Assembly (NCBI GenBank): GCA_012064415.1
Contig: SSNU01000195.1
Span: 1-58,330 of the forward strand
Length of the DNA: 58,330 nt
Origin: Gyrodactylus bullatarudis
Taxonomy: Eukaryota; Platyhelminthes; Monogenea; Gyrodactylidea; Gyrodactylidae
Direction of reading: 5' to 3'
The notes below the pieces were generated by a model. It was not told the DNA's origin and did not search any database. It worked only from the letters and a program-made list of their open reading frames with translations. The number at the start of each line of letters is the position of its first letter. Within the stretch, counting starts at the first letter, position 1. A program made the position numbers and the translations under genes. This document shows, piece by piece, positions 47,763-58,154 of the stretch.

Positions 47763-47835
47763 TTCAAGAAATAGTTAAAGTTAAAAAATTAGAATAAAAC
47801 CAAAACTCTTAATAAACAGCAACAGTTACGATGAA
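47763..47835 (-). mobile_element. Short PLE tail fragment
   Basis: AAGAAATAGTTAAAGTTAAA, then TTAGAATAAA and CCAAAACTCTTAATAAACAG match the reverse-oriented PLE tail at 58258-58330, with a small deletion. Confidence 0.65.
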
Positions 47836-49189
47836 CCTTCTTTTCTCAACGCAACTAATGTCAAATGATCCCACATAGTCTAAGAGGATGTTCGAATGTA
47901 TTTGAAAATTGAAAATTTCAATTGTGGAATTTAATTCTTCTTTTAAGGGTTCAGTATAAGCTCAAAGTATTCTTGACTTGATGCTCGGAAAAGCAAGGGG
48001 TAATAACGAATAGCAATAAAAATAGAAAATAATGGTAACTGAAAACATGAAAAAGTTAATAATTAGATTTACCAGTTTTCTTCAGTTTTATCTTATATAT
48101 TGTCTCAGAATTATTATTATTAGTTGTATATTGTCTAAGATTGTTATCTTTTAAAACTTTAGTTTCCTATTTCCCTTGGGGATGTATTTTTATCTTCCGA
48201 AAAAATATACTTTAAACAAAGAAATACTGTTGATCTGTATTAGGATCTTTTCACTTGGAAATAAAATTGAATAGAAAATATTCAGGTTATTCAAGTTTTT
48301 GAATTCCAATAGCTAAAAAAAACATTTTTCATACTAGAGAATAATTTAAAGTTATCAGTACAAGAGAGCTACAAATTTCTTTCCAAACTAATTCAGATGT
48401 TTACGTTTCTGATCAATTTTTTTCTCTTGTGCATTTTCATAATTAATCACGACTAAATTTAAATACACAACAGGTGTATTATTAAATATTACTTTCCCTT
48501 ACTTGAAGAATAAATGAAAATACAAATCAATCGATAGTTATTCTGATAATAACAGTGAAATTATGCTTACGCAAAAAGGTTTCACACCTTTCTTAGATTC
48601 CAACCAAAAGAGAGTCAGAGAAAACTATTCTTTTATTTTATCGTTCCAAGAATAATAAGTGTATTGCTATTTCTTTAGTTACTGAAATACAGCAGCGACT
48701 ATATTACAACATTTATTATTACTATTTATTATTATTATAGTAGAAATATTTCATTGATCTGTATTTGTATAAAGTTCTTTCTCTGTGTTTTTATTTTTCT
48801 CAAGTGCTCGAAATCAAGACTAGAATTGATTTTGTCAGGAAACTTTCAACACTAAGTGGTCTGCAGTTTGAATTTAAATAGGGAAAATCCATCAAAAGTA
48901 CTTTTTAGTGTTCGAAAAAAATAATCATGCCATTTTCAGATGATTTTCTTACAGAACAATTTTTAATTTATAAATATCTAATAAAAATATTTTTGTTAGA
49001 TTTCATAAAACATTTATTCATAAAAATTTCAAGCATCATAAACAATTGATTGAATAAGAGTAATTTAAAATTTTCAATGAAATAGTAAAATTTAAGTGGA
49101 TTCTCGAACATTTCAGAAATCATTTTACGTAAATCACTCAATCATAAAACTATATTAAAAGTTGATCAAGATCATTTGTGTTTAGGTAG
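47836..49189. other. Intergenic, no gene seen
   Basis: Nothing supported beyond AT-rich spacer. Confidence 0.35.
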
Positions 49190-49193
49190 TTAA

Positions 49194-50436
49194 CCCTATC
49201 GAGACGATAAGAAAACCAATCTAGAAAAAGACTCAAAATTGATATAGGACCATTCTAAATGAGATTCTAATGGAAATTCTATTCAATAAGGATTCATATG
49301 ACTCCATCTAAAAAAGTCGATTTTCTATTAAATTTCCCATCTACTAATAAGTAGATGAAAACCAAATTTTACTAATCTTGGTTACTTTATCCAAATTTAG
49401 ATATCTCTTTGAGACTTTTTGGTATTTTTCGGATTTGTTTAGCGTGAATTATAGAATAGATTATGTGATATTGTTGAGACCTGCGTAATAACTGAGAATT
49501 TCCTACTTTAAATGATCGCCCTATATAGGGCGAACCTCACGAAAGGGTTAAAGTTTATCTTGTAAATTTATTCATTCATTTATTCACATTGGTTTCTAGT
49601 AAAATCGACAAACAGTACAGATTTTAATTCAACCAAAATGATGATATTGGAAACCTCATCCATGTCAAATTTATTTTTCAATTAAAATCATCTTATCCAA
49701 CACTATCTCTTAACGTGTGTGTCATTTTTGAATGCTTTCCTTACATCGGCTGTCATCTAAAACTTTTTACTATATTCCAAAGACATATTATTAGAGATAT
49801 CGCGCGTACTTTATGCATTTTGAAATTAGACAAAAACATGATCTCGTTCACATTTTATAAATGAAAACTGTAACTTAATTTCATCTACACGATGATGACA
49901 GAATTCTACCATTTCCCCAAGAATCCCTTTTACATTCATCTGGATTGGGTTTCATCGTTTTTTCAACATCAATGTGAAATTTTTTTCGAGGAACGCTTTT
50001 TTATGAAATAAATTAGATTCTTGCCAAATCTTGTTCAATAATTTCCCAGGAAAATTTCATGATTTTACTCTCTCGGAAGTTGATAATTGTACAACAATCT
50101 GGGATGAAAATTATTTCATTAAAAAAAACGCAGTAAAGTCTTGTATCTCCTATACACCCCCTGACTAACATTGTCAATATTTATACAACTTTTAAGAGGG
50201 GATTTGCTCATTTCTTTGACTAGATCATCTTTTCTTTCTCATGATTAAACCCTTTCCTGAGGTCCACCCTATATATATATGAAAATATTATTCAAAGTCC
50301 GAAATTATTTCGCAGTCCTCAACAATATTACCCAATCTATTTTTTTGATTTACGCCAAAAAACTCTCAAAAGCCTCAAATAGATGAATTTCTTGAAATCT
50401 AGTTTTATAATTAACTCTTTAGTCGTCTCGACAGGG
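49194..50436. mobile_element. piggyBac-like non-autonomous element
   Basis: Both ends are TTAA|CCCT(A/G)TCGAGACGA: left at 49190-49207, right (inverted) at 50423-50440. A TTAA target site and a roughly 14 bp inverted repeat starting CCC are the hallmarks of piggyBac. The 1243 bp interior has no transposase. A second, inner inverted pair occurs: 49518-49551 (AACCTCACGAAAGGGTTAA) and 50245-50272 (TTAAACCCTTTCCTGAGGT), both also adjoining TTAA. A copy of the MITE-end repeat (50600-50650) lies just outside on the right. Confidence 0.68.
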
Positions 50437-50440
50437 TTAA

Positions 50441-51879
50441 TTAAGAAACTAAATGACAAAAATATGGGAATTTGAAAAATGACCATATTTTTCATAAAAA
50501 TAATTTTTTTTCAGATTTTTTTCTTCAAATGGTAAAAGTGGGTAGCATGAGTAGAATTCCAGAAAATCTTCAACAAATTCGAATTCTTGATGAAAATATC
50601 GAGATTTCTGTAAAAATCATAGATTCCCAACTTCATATCAATTAGCTTTAGATTAAAAAGGCTAGAGGAATTTCTCTTAAAACATTCAACTATGAATTCT
50701 AAAGTTTTTATGAGTATGATATACTCAGTATATGTGATATTCTAAAGTTCAAATTTTTTCTCTCTTGATACTACCAAGTTGGTAGTTAGAAAATACCATT
50801 TCTATGAATTTTTAGTGAATCACCAACAAGGCTATATTCTTTGTCAATGAACTAAAAATCTCAAATCAAACTCAATTCGTAAAAAATTTGTTCTTCTGTG
50901 AACTAATAAATGGTAATACTTCATTCATCCTGATATTAATAGTATTTTCTAACTACTACTAAAAATATTGACTTATAAGTCAATAATAATTATTCACGAA
51001 TTGACCCTTCAATGAATTTAACCCTACTCTAAATGAAACAGGTTTAGAAAACTGTTAATTACATGCCAAGTAGTAGGTTTTATAAATATTTCTGTCCAGT
51101 CATTTTTTCTAAATTTTTTGTATTTAGTATTTTGAATTTCAATGAAATATAGCATTTTTTGAACTTTTCAAATACCATTGAATGAATTTGTAATAATTAG
51201 ATTATTAAAATATTGAATAAACCGTAAAAATTCTATTGATTTATTCCATAGTAAAATAAGGAAACTTTAAATCTATGACCACAAGTTAAAGTCTTCCAAG
51301 AAATAATTTTAAGTGTTTTGCTTACCAGATTAAGACTCATTTTTTAATTTAGTCGAAATAAAATCAATGAATATTTTGATAAATTCAAAATTCACTTGAG
51401 GGAATAATCCATAATGATCTTTGGCACAGTGGAAAGATTTTCCAAGAAATCTTTTCTTTACCCATCGAAAGTCTTAACCAAATCAATCAATCCATCTTGA
51501 CAAGATGCTTCTCCTTGGAGATTTGAAGAAACAGATTAATTTCTTTGAACTTTAATGTTGATTTGTAAGAAGATTCTTTAAAAAATGTAGAGGTCACGTG
51601 TCTATTAAAATTGAAAATTAAAATTATTTCGAGCTATATATTATCCTAATTTATAATATTCAATTCAAGAGATAATCTTCATAGATGAAATACACACTGT
51701 AGTTCTATTCACTGTACAGTCTTACCATGAATATCCTAGACAAAATGGCTGTTATGAAATGAGAGATGAAATGAATTGAAAATTTTCTCTTCATCTTGAA
51801 CTATTTGTTTATTGAGAGAAAATCATGAAAATCGTAAATTATTTTTTTCATGATAATAAACTTTTATTTTATATGAGTA
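50441..51879. other. Intergenic, one short repeat copy
   Basis: Contains the repeat copy at about 50598-50655 (GAGATTTCTGTAAAAATCAT then CAACTTCATATCAATTAGCT). No gene seen. Confidence 0.4.
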
Positions 51880-51883
51880 TATA

Positions 51884-52180
51884 TGTTACCGTTAATCTTG
51901 TTACTCTTGATAGTCTTAAGACTATCAGGTAGTCTTAAGACTAACGGAATGGTTTGTTAAACTTGTTACTCGGTAACAAGATTAACTGAAATCGTTGATA
52001 GTCTTTAGACTAACGGAATAGTTTAATAAACTTGTTAACAGGTTTTAAGATTAACTAGCTATTTAGCAATATAATACACAGCTTGTTGATCTTGATACTC
52101 GGTAACAAGTTTGGCTGACTGAAATTGATATCATTACGGGTTGATTTCTAATAAATCTTTCACTTTGTTTATCGTTCAAA
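51884..52180 (+). repeat. Left TIR of the Ginger-like element, two subunits
   Basis: Contains the perfect palindrome GATAGTCTTAAGACTATC (51909-51926). Two copies follow of a unit of about 75-85 bp that runs GTTACTCGGTAACAAGATTA, ACTGAAATCGTTGATAGTCT, ACTAACGGAATGG. The inner end (52120-52180: TGATATCATTACGGGTTGAT, CACTTTGTTTATCGTTCAAA) also matches the right TIR. Confidence 0.88.
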
Positions 52181-52258
52181 AAATATAACTCATTAATTCG
52201 ATTTTGCAGATCTCGATTTAGATGATGATTCATTACAAGAAGATAAATTCCAATGTAA

Positions 52259-52828
52259 GAAAGATTATTAATTAATTTTATAGCTCTAGAAAACATTCAT
52301 GACATCCCTCTCCTTGAACCAATACCCCTTGATGAGAATATCAAAGAAATCTTTCCTCAAGATTACGATAGATTAATCCTGGACGCAGAACTCCAAGAAA
52401 ATCACGATGAGAATCGTAAGAAAATGATATCCAAGACAGCTAGAACTTTTGAAATCGGCCAAAACGTTTTAGTTAGAGTGCCAGAGGTTGATAGGGCCAA
52501 GCTAGATCACAGAAACCTAGTCTGTGTTGTAGTAGAAGTCATTGATGAATCGTTCTACAAGGTTGGGACGAAGAATGGTGTAATTGATGGACTCTATTCA
52601 GCAAATCAACTTGTACTCCTAGATGAAAAATTTCTCGATGTTGAAGATGTCCCCGAAAGTAGTTTTTCTCTTAGAAGACAGAGTTGTCTCCAATCTCTGG
52701 TTGATGGTCAAGGGTTCCTGAGATGTGATTGTCGGACGAAGTGTGTCTCGAATCGTTGCAGATGTAGAAAGAAGAACTTACTTTGCAATTCAAGATGTCA
52801 TAATAGCCTATCTTGCAACAATAAATAA
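52259..52828 (+). pseudogene. Integrase C-terminal domain with CXC-type cysteine tail
   Basis: The frame is open from 52259 to the stop at 52828 (first ATG at 52424). Order: an integrase C-terminal linker (LLEPIPLDENIKEIFPQDYD), a basic helix (NRKKMISKTARTFEIGQNV), an SH3-like beta segment (VLVRVPEVDRAKLDHRNLVC, YKVGTKNGVIDGLY), then a cysteine-rich end: CDCRTKCVSNRCRCRKKN, LLCNSRCHNSLSC. This layout matches the end of Ginger/KRBA2-type transposon integrases, where the SH3-like part and the cysteine cluster contact DNA. The HHCC and DDE core domains that would come first are missing, so it cannot integrate by itself. The retained frame has no internal stop, so it may still be expressed or may simply be recently deleted. 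Confidence 0.8.
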
Positions 52829-52979
52829 TTTTTCTACAATTCTAAACTAATCTTATATTTTAAAATCTAATTTTGAGCTTTGGGTTACTAATTTAATATT
52901 TTGAACCTAGGTAATAAGTTTAACAAACTAGCCGGTTGAAATTGTATAGAAAGTCCCAAATACAATACACTATTGAATT

Positions 52980-53294
52980 GTTTGAACGATAAACAAAGTG
53001 AAAGATTTATTAGAAATCAACCCGTAATGATATCAGTTTCAAAAATTTAATTCAGTAATCTTAAAACCTGTTAGCAAGTTTATTAAACTATGCCGTTAGT
53101 CTAAAGACTATCAACGATTTCAGTTAATCTTGTTACTGAGTAACAAGTTTAACAAACCATTCCGTTAGTCTTAAGACTATCAAAGATTCCAGTTAATCTT
53201 GTTACCGAGTAACAAGTTTAACAAACCATTCCGTTAGTCTTAAGACTATCAGGTAGTCTTAAGACTATCAAGAGTAACAAGATTAACGGTAACA
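52980..53294 (-). repeat. Right TIR of the Ginger-like element, three subunits
   Basis: Reverse complement of the left TIR, but with one additional tandem unit (about 53115-53205). The arms are therefore unequal inside and nearly identical at the tips. Confidence 0.85.
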
Positions 53295-53409
53295 TATATA
53301 TTTAGTCTGAAAATTTACTCGTTATGAAAAATGATAAAAACCAGAACCTTCAAAATTATACGAATCTGGTTATTTTATGAGATTTTATTTATTCTTAAAA
53401 ATTTATTCT

Positions 53410-53850
53410 TCTTAATTAAAAATAGGAAGCTTTCAAAAAGATCCCATGATCACCTTACTAAAGAATACTGCGTTGACCAGAAATTTTGACAGGAAAATCA
53501 TGCAGATTTGATTTCTAATTTTTCTATTTTATACAAGCAGCCAGGGGATGAAATTCTTTATCAACAAGTAACTTGTGTGTTCAGGAGAATTATCTGTTCA
53601 ATTGCCGTGGCCTATGTGAGCTTTTTCACTTTTCTCTTCATTATTGCTATTTATTGAAGAGTTTTTGGTATTTTTTTTTCAACGTAAATTAATTTCTTAT
53701 ACTTATTTATGATTCTTGTATTCTTTAACTTTTACTATTTCATTGAAAATTGTAAGTTATTAGTTTTCATTCAAATTTTAACTTTTCTCATTTTTAAAGA
53801 GAGACCACTAGTGGTTCTTTAAGAAATGTACATTTGGTTCAAAAAACATA
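53410..53850 (+). mobile_element. Decayed PLE family 1 end
   Basis: Traces of the GIY-YIG C-terminus (GATCACCTTACTAAAGAATA for DHLTKEY, GGAAAATCATGCAGATTTGA, CAATTGCCGTGGCCTATGTG for QLPWPM), then the shared tail from about 53615 and a hammerhead-like motif at 53804. Several small deletions and stops. Confidence 0.75.
53804..53838 (+). ncRNA. Hammerhead-like motif in PLE tail, copy 4
   Basis: ACCA, CTAGTGG (a mutated CTGATGA), TTCTTTAA, GAAATGTACATT, TGGT. Stem I (ACCA/TGGT) and stem III are kept but the core is damaged. Confidence 0.35.
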
Positions 53851-53854
53851 GCTT

Positions 53855-55555
53855 TTTACCTCTTTGACTCTGATTGGTTTATTTTGGGATACTGACTGTC
53901 AGACTCTGAAATAGTAAACGCTCATAATATCTCATTTTTCACTCTTTTTATTCTAATGATTTCCATTCAATTAAATGTGTATAAAATCTACTACAGTATG
54001 AATGAATTAATCTTTTACATAAATAATTTTATCAAAGCCAAAATTTAGAAAATATCGCATTGATCATCACATATATTATCAGAAATTTAATTTTTTGACA
54101 TTCTAAGAACAAGAAAGAATAAATCCAATACTTTACTCCACTTCTTACGTAAATGAAAAGGAAAATTCTCAGTGTTATTGGACATTTGAGCGATGCAAAA
54201 TTCTTGAAAAATTCATTTATGGATTTTTTCAAATACATTTTAATTTTGGGCGTTCTTCTCACGAATTATTTTAACAGTGCCACTATTAATTTAAGATCCA
54301 TATATGTATGTATAAAGTATTACTCCAGAACTTAATTTATTTAACATTGAAGCATTGGGATCATTCATTTTCGTATACAACGTTTAGAAATTTCTCTAAT
54401 TAGTAAAAACATTTCATGTGGGAGATAAATATAATGCACTTGAGTTTCTCGAGGAAAACTTGTTTGAATAGTAAAAACATTCCAAGATTGAATAAATAAA
54501 TGATTTCATTGTTTTATTCTGATTTATTAGGTTACATGTTTCTGGTGGAGGGTATATATATCTATGACTCAGTTCCCTCTATCAAGAGCATTCAACTACC
54601 ACTACTCTTGTTTGACTCTTCACTTTTAATTGCGCAATGGAGAAATGCGTTGATGAAAAAATACACACTTGAATACATTTCTATAGATGAAGATTTTGTA
54701 TGATAAAATTTATTGGTATTGCTGCCTTCTGATAATGCGTGTACCTGTATCACTATGGGGATTTAATTCTGAAAACCATTGATTTACATTTAATCATAAA
54801 AGATGGAGAGTGTTCTTTTCTATGTGAACAAAACACCTCTTAGACTTTGTATTATTTTTGAATTTATAATATCTTTAAAGAAATCGCTTTTAAAATAAAA
54901 AAAAATTACGTGAATACATTTCTGAACGTTCAAAATATTTTTTCAAATTTACTAAAAGCTGTTCGAAAATGGTAAAATTTATGAATAAAATAGGGTAGGG
55001 TTTGACAGAGCTCCCCTCCTCATTGAATCTGCTTGATGCAATTAGAGGATTTCTCATGTTTCATTATTTTATGTACAAATATCAAGCCGGTGTAAGAATT
55101 TGATGAGAACTAGTGAAATAAAAGCTTTATTATTCAATAAAGATTCTGAAGAATTTCTATCATAATGGTAAAAATAGTAACCTCAATTCTTCCTTCAAAG
55201 CTAGAAAATATTGAAACTATTGATTATTTATTCGAAAAATGTAAATAATTAATGTTTTTTTCGAGTTCGTACCCAAGACACGAACGAATAGTCGGTCATT
55301 TTGTATACCAACTCTGTAAAGATTTGCAAAATCTCATTGAATAATGGCAAACAATTAAACTGACAAATTTTAACTTTTCGCGGCCAATTTATAAATTCTG
55401 CTGTAATTTAGGCATATTTTAAATATTCACTTTTAAAATAAAAATAATTTTCCCGATTTATTCTTAATTACGAATAATAGTGATTCATATGGTTTCTCTC
55501 AAATACGTCTGATAGAAGATATTTTAGAACTTTAGATATGTTCATATGTTCAAGA
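53855..55555. other. Intergenic, no gene seen
   Basis: Short frames at 54032-54262 (minus), 54153-54335 and 54500-54703 (plus) are unrecognisable and overlap each other in part. No repeat identified. Confidence 0.35.
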
Positions 55556-55559
55556 ATTA

Positions 55560-55935
55560 TGGATAAAATGCAAGTCGAAAAACACAAAGGCTCACATAGG
55601 CATAGGGTTGGGTCCTGGATAATGAATCATTATTAATTTTTAACTTAATTTTAAACTTAGCACCATATTCTTTTGACTCAATTTCAGTAAACCAACCAGG
55701 TAAAATGTTTTTATAAATAAACTTTCTTGTAAATTACTACGAATATTAACTATTCATGAATGATCTTTTTGAACACATAGATTAGGCTTGTACAGGTTAA
55801 TAAAGAATTTCTCTTAAACCCATGAATCTATGCTATCATTCCCACGAATAAATTTGAAATTGAAGCCGTATTTTGTTCTTGTGTAATATGTCTATAGAAA
55901 CCGCCATATCTTTTTTTAATTGATCAGCACCGCAA
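55560..55935 (-). mobile_element. Decayed PLE family 1 end with an internal insertion
   Basis: On the minus strand: DQLKKDMAVSID-IL-K (55935-55870), an FQIYS segment, then EKFFINLYKPNLCVQK with stops (55830-55770), then about 130 bp unrelated to other copies (about 55610-55755), then CCTATGCCTATGTGAGC and the start of the tail. The extra 130 bp splits the last 15 codons of the endonuclease. Confidence 0.7.
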
Positions 55936-55936
55936 G

Positions 55937-55992
55937 GAATTCGTTTTATTTCATTGATGTTAAAAAGCCTTAAATTTCTTTGTCATTCAGCA
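55937..55992 (+). repeat. Dispersed repeat shared with 10465-10517
   Basis: GGAATTCGTTTTATTTCATTGATG... matches the 10.47 kb copy, again beside PLE debris. Confidence 0.65.
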
Positions 55993-56576
55993 CTGTACTT
56001 CTACTCAAAAGTAGATTCACATCTTGTAAATTTTTTCATCATTGAAATTTATACAAAAGAAGCTCTTGTAAGCACAGTGTTGATTGTAGTAGAAATTTGG
56101 ATTAAAACTTTCAAAAAGCCTATGAAATTGATTTGGATTATTTTCTTATTTCAGCTAAACTAATGTAAAATCAAATGAAAATCGTAAGAATCTTATAAAG
56201 CTATTCTGGAAATAGTCTTTGTCTATATCGAAATCAAGAAACTATAAATTTTTCAACGGAATTGAAGCAAAACACAAAAAATAAGGTATAAAAACCAAAA
56301 ATATTAATTATATATATCTAATTATCCATTTTAAAAATTTTGGAGACCTTTTATGAGGAAAATCGATCTGGGGAAAAATATCAAGAAGCTTCATGATAGG
56401 GTAAACTTAAGATATAATTGCTGAAAGCTTAATGTCTACAGACTTCAAAATGTCCTGAGAGGAAGAATAAATGGAGGTATCAAGTCATCTGGCCGTAGAC
56501 TCATCTTCATCTTTAGGTACTGTCATCTTGTCCGAAATCTCTTGAGACTGTAAGCTTCTTTAGATTTAAATTGTAT
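55993..56576. other. 3' flank of the four-pass protein gene
   Basis: No gene seen. The minus-strand gene ends to the right; AATAAA-type signals on the minus strand are at 56577-56582 and 56593-56598. Confidence 0.4.
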
Positions 56577-56582
56577 TTTATT
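56577..56582 (-). terminator. Candidate poly(A) signal
   Basis: AATAAA on the minus strand, about 95 bp past the stop of the four-pass protein, with a second one at 56593-56598. Confidence 0.35.
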
Positions 56583-56677
56583 AAACTAAAATTTTATTCT
56601 ACAAATTTTTAAATTAGTGTCCATTTCTAATCTGAGTAGTAAGAATTCAAAATAAAATACAGGAAATATGGGCATTA

Positions 56678-57265
56678 TTATTCGAATGTAAAGTATGGGT
56701 TGAACAAAGTACCTAGGCAATAATTCAAAAACACCAACAATGATGTTGTTACATAGGTAATCTGTTTCAGTGCAACTATGGCTCTAACTTCACATGGATA
56801 TTTGTCTGGGACTGTATGCATTATCGAACATTTATGATTGGTTTCAAATAGTTCTTTTTCTTGACTTTCGATTCTCTGGAAGCTTATTTTTATCAATTCC
56901 ATCGCTTCGGAAATAACTGAATTCATCTTAACTGGATAATATATAAAGTATATAAAAAAGGTCAGTCCAAAAAGGATTTTAGTCGGCACAATCAAATAAA
57001 GGCGCCTTTTCCCCCTTAAACAAAGCATGACTAAGGAAATAATCATGAGAATGAATCCGAAACTGAATATTGTTTTGGCTAGTGCGAGTTGAATATCCCG
57101 GACCTGGATGTCTATTGCGTCACTGAGATTTTGGAAATTTTCCGAGACATTTTCCATCATTTTTAGATGGAAATCATAATAGACATCTGAAAATCCGAAA
57201 GCAGCTAATCCACCGATTAAACTCATTGTGAGTCCTAGGCAGATGCCTGAAATTGCTGGCCACAT
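56678..57265 (-). CDS. Four-pass membrane protein, family not recognised
   Basis: A 195-residue frame, probably intronless. Four hydrophobic segments: about 5-25 (ISGICLGLTMSLIGGLAAFG), 62-83 (KTIFSFGFILMIISLVMLC), 91-112 (LIVPTKILFGLTFFIYFIY) and 167-189 (ITYVTTSLLVFLNYCLGTLF). Loop 1 (about 26-61) has two potential N-glycosylation sites (NVS, NLS). The third loop has two cysteines (KCSIMHTVPDKYPCEV) that could form a disulfide if extracellular. A basic RGKRR between segments 2 and 3 suggests a cytoplasmic turn, so both termini would be cytoplasmic. The plan resembles tetraspanin, claudin and MS4A proteins, but the tetraspanin CCG motif and the claudin WxxW motif are absent. The start is the first Met, immediately before segment 1. 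Confidence 0.72.
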   Translation of the reverse strand: MWPAISGICLGLTMSLIGGLAAFGFSDVYYDFHLKMMENVSENFQNLSDAIDIQVRDIQLALAKTIFSFGFILMIISLVMLCLRGKRRLYLIVPTKILFGLTFFIYFIYYPVKMNSVISEAMELIKISFQRIESQEKELFETNHKCSIMHTVPDKYPCEVRAIVALKQITYVTTSLLVFLNYCLGTLFNPYFTFE

Positions 57266-57274
57266 ACTTTAATG

Positions 57275-58000
57275 CTTTTTCTTCATTATAATAAATCTGT
57301 TCCTTATAATTTATACTACTCAAAGTTTTTTCTAATGATGACTTCTGCAATATTTGCTCAAGTATTGCATAACTCTTTTGATTTCCATGTAAGCAGAGTC
57401 ATAAAATTTGTAAAAATCTCTTAGATTCAACATTTAGTTTCTACATTATATCTTAGGAGCTCAAATGAGAAAGATCCTGTTAAATGTACTTATCAAGACA
57501 GATAAAGAGTAGACATTTAAACCAACTTCTATCAGAAGTCGTCTAATACTTCAAATAAAAATTATTTATTTTAAATTGTGTATACTTTCAAGTAGATGCA
57601 TGATAATAATTAAAGTAAAGTCAGTTGAGAAACTGCGCATAGAACTAATTATTGGAAAACGAGAGAAATATATTCACTTCTTTATGCTTCAGATGTAACA
57701 CTTGAAAAGTAATAAAAAAGTTTAATTTGTAAAAATAATCCACCATATAAAGTTGAAAAACTTTGATTATACTCCTGTAGTTATAATTTATTACTCTTTC
57801 TGCCTAATAATTTTTGGGACACAAAAATGTTTGACTAACTGAGTTACAGCTATGTATTGAACCATCAATGCTGGAGCTGGTGTGCTCTTTGTTTCTAGCT
57901 AATGTAGTGGAAGTGTGCTTAAATCTTATAGATATCCTGAATCTATATTTTACAAGGCTCTAAACCTTCCATAGGTAAAATTTAAGACAATGTTTATTGA
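57275..58000. other. Upstream flank of the four-pass protein gene
   Basis: Presumably includes its promoter; no motif could be called. No gene seen. Confidence 0.35.
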
Positions 58001-58004
58001 GTAA

Positions 58005-58080
58005 TCATACCCGTAGAATTCAAATATGTAATCACTCGAACTCTATCTGCTAATGCTAGCCTGTTTTTGGATAAACAAAT
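58005..58080 (+). repeat. Dispersed repeat shared with 9640-9716
   Basis: GAACTCTATCTGCTAATGCTA region and CTGTTTTTGGAT match the 9.6 kb copy; see that entry. Confidence 0.6.
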
Positions 58081-58154
58081 GGCCCAATTTTTGAACGACA
58101 ACTTTTGAGCTAAAAATAATTGCAGTAAAACAACTGTAGATATATAAGAAAAAA

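Larger units (their letters stand above)
51884..53294 (+). mobile_element. Ginger-like DNA transposon, internally deleted
   Basis: The element starts TGTTACCGTTAATCTTGTTA and ends with its reverse complement. It is flanked by TATA on both sides (51880-51883 and 53295-53298), a 4 bp target duplication. Inverted repeats of about 300 bp (51884-52180 and about 52980-53294) are built from tandem palindromic units. The interior encodes the C-terminal part of a retrovirus-type integrase plus a cysteine-rich tail. TGTNR tips, a 4 bp duplication and an integrase-like protein are the published traits of Ginger elements (relatives of Ty3/gypsy integrases). At 1411 bp, and without the catalytic core, it is non-autonomous. 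A lone end of the same family lies at 30601-30663. Confidence 0.82.

Noticed and set aside
52063..52296. Minus-strand 77-residue frame in the Ginger-like element
   Set aside because: Lies mostly in the left TIR, and repeats of it appear in the right TIR; no domain.
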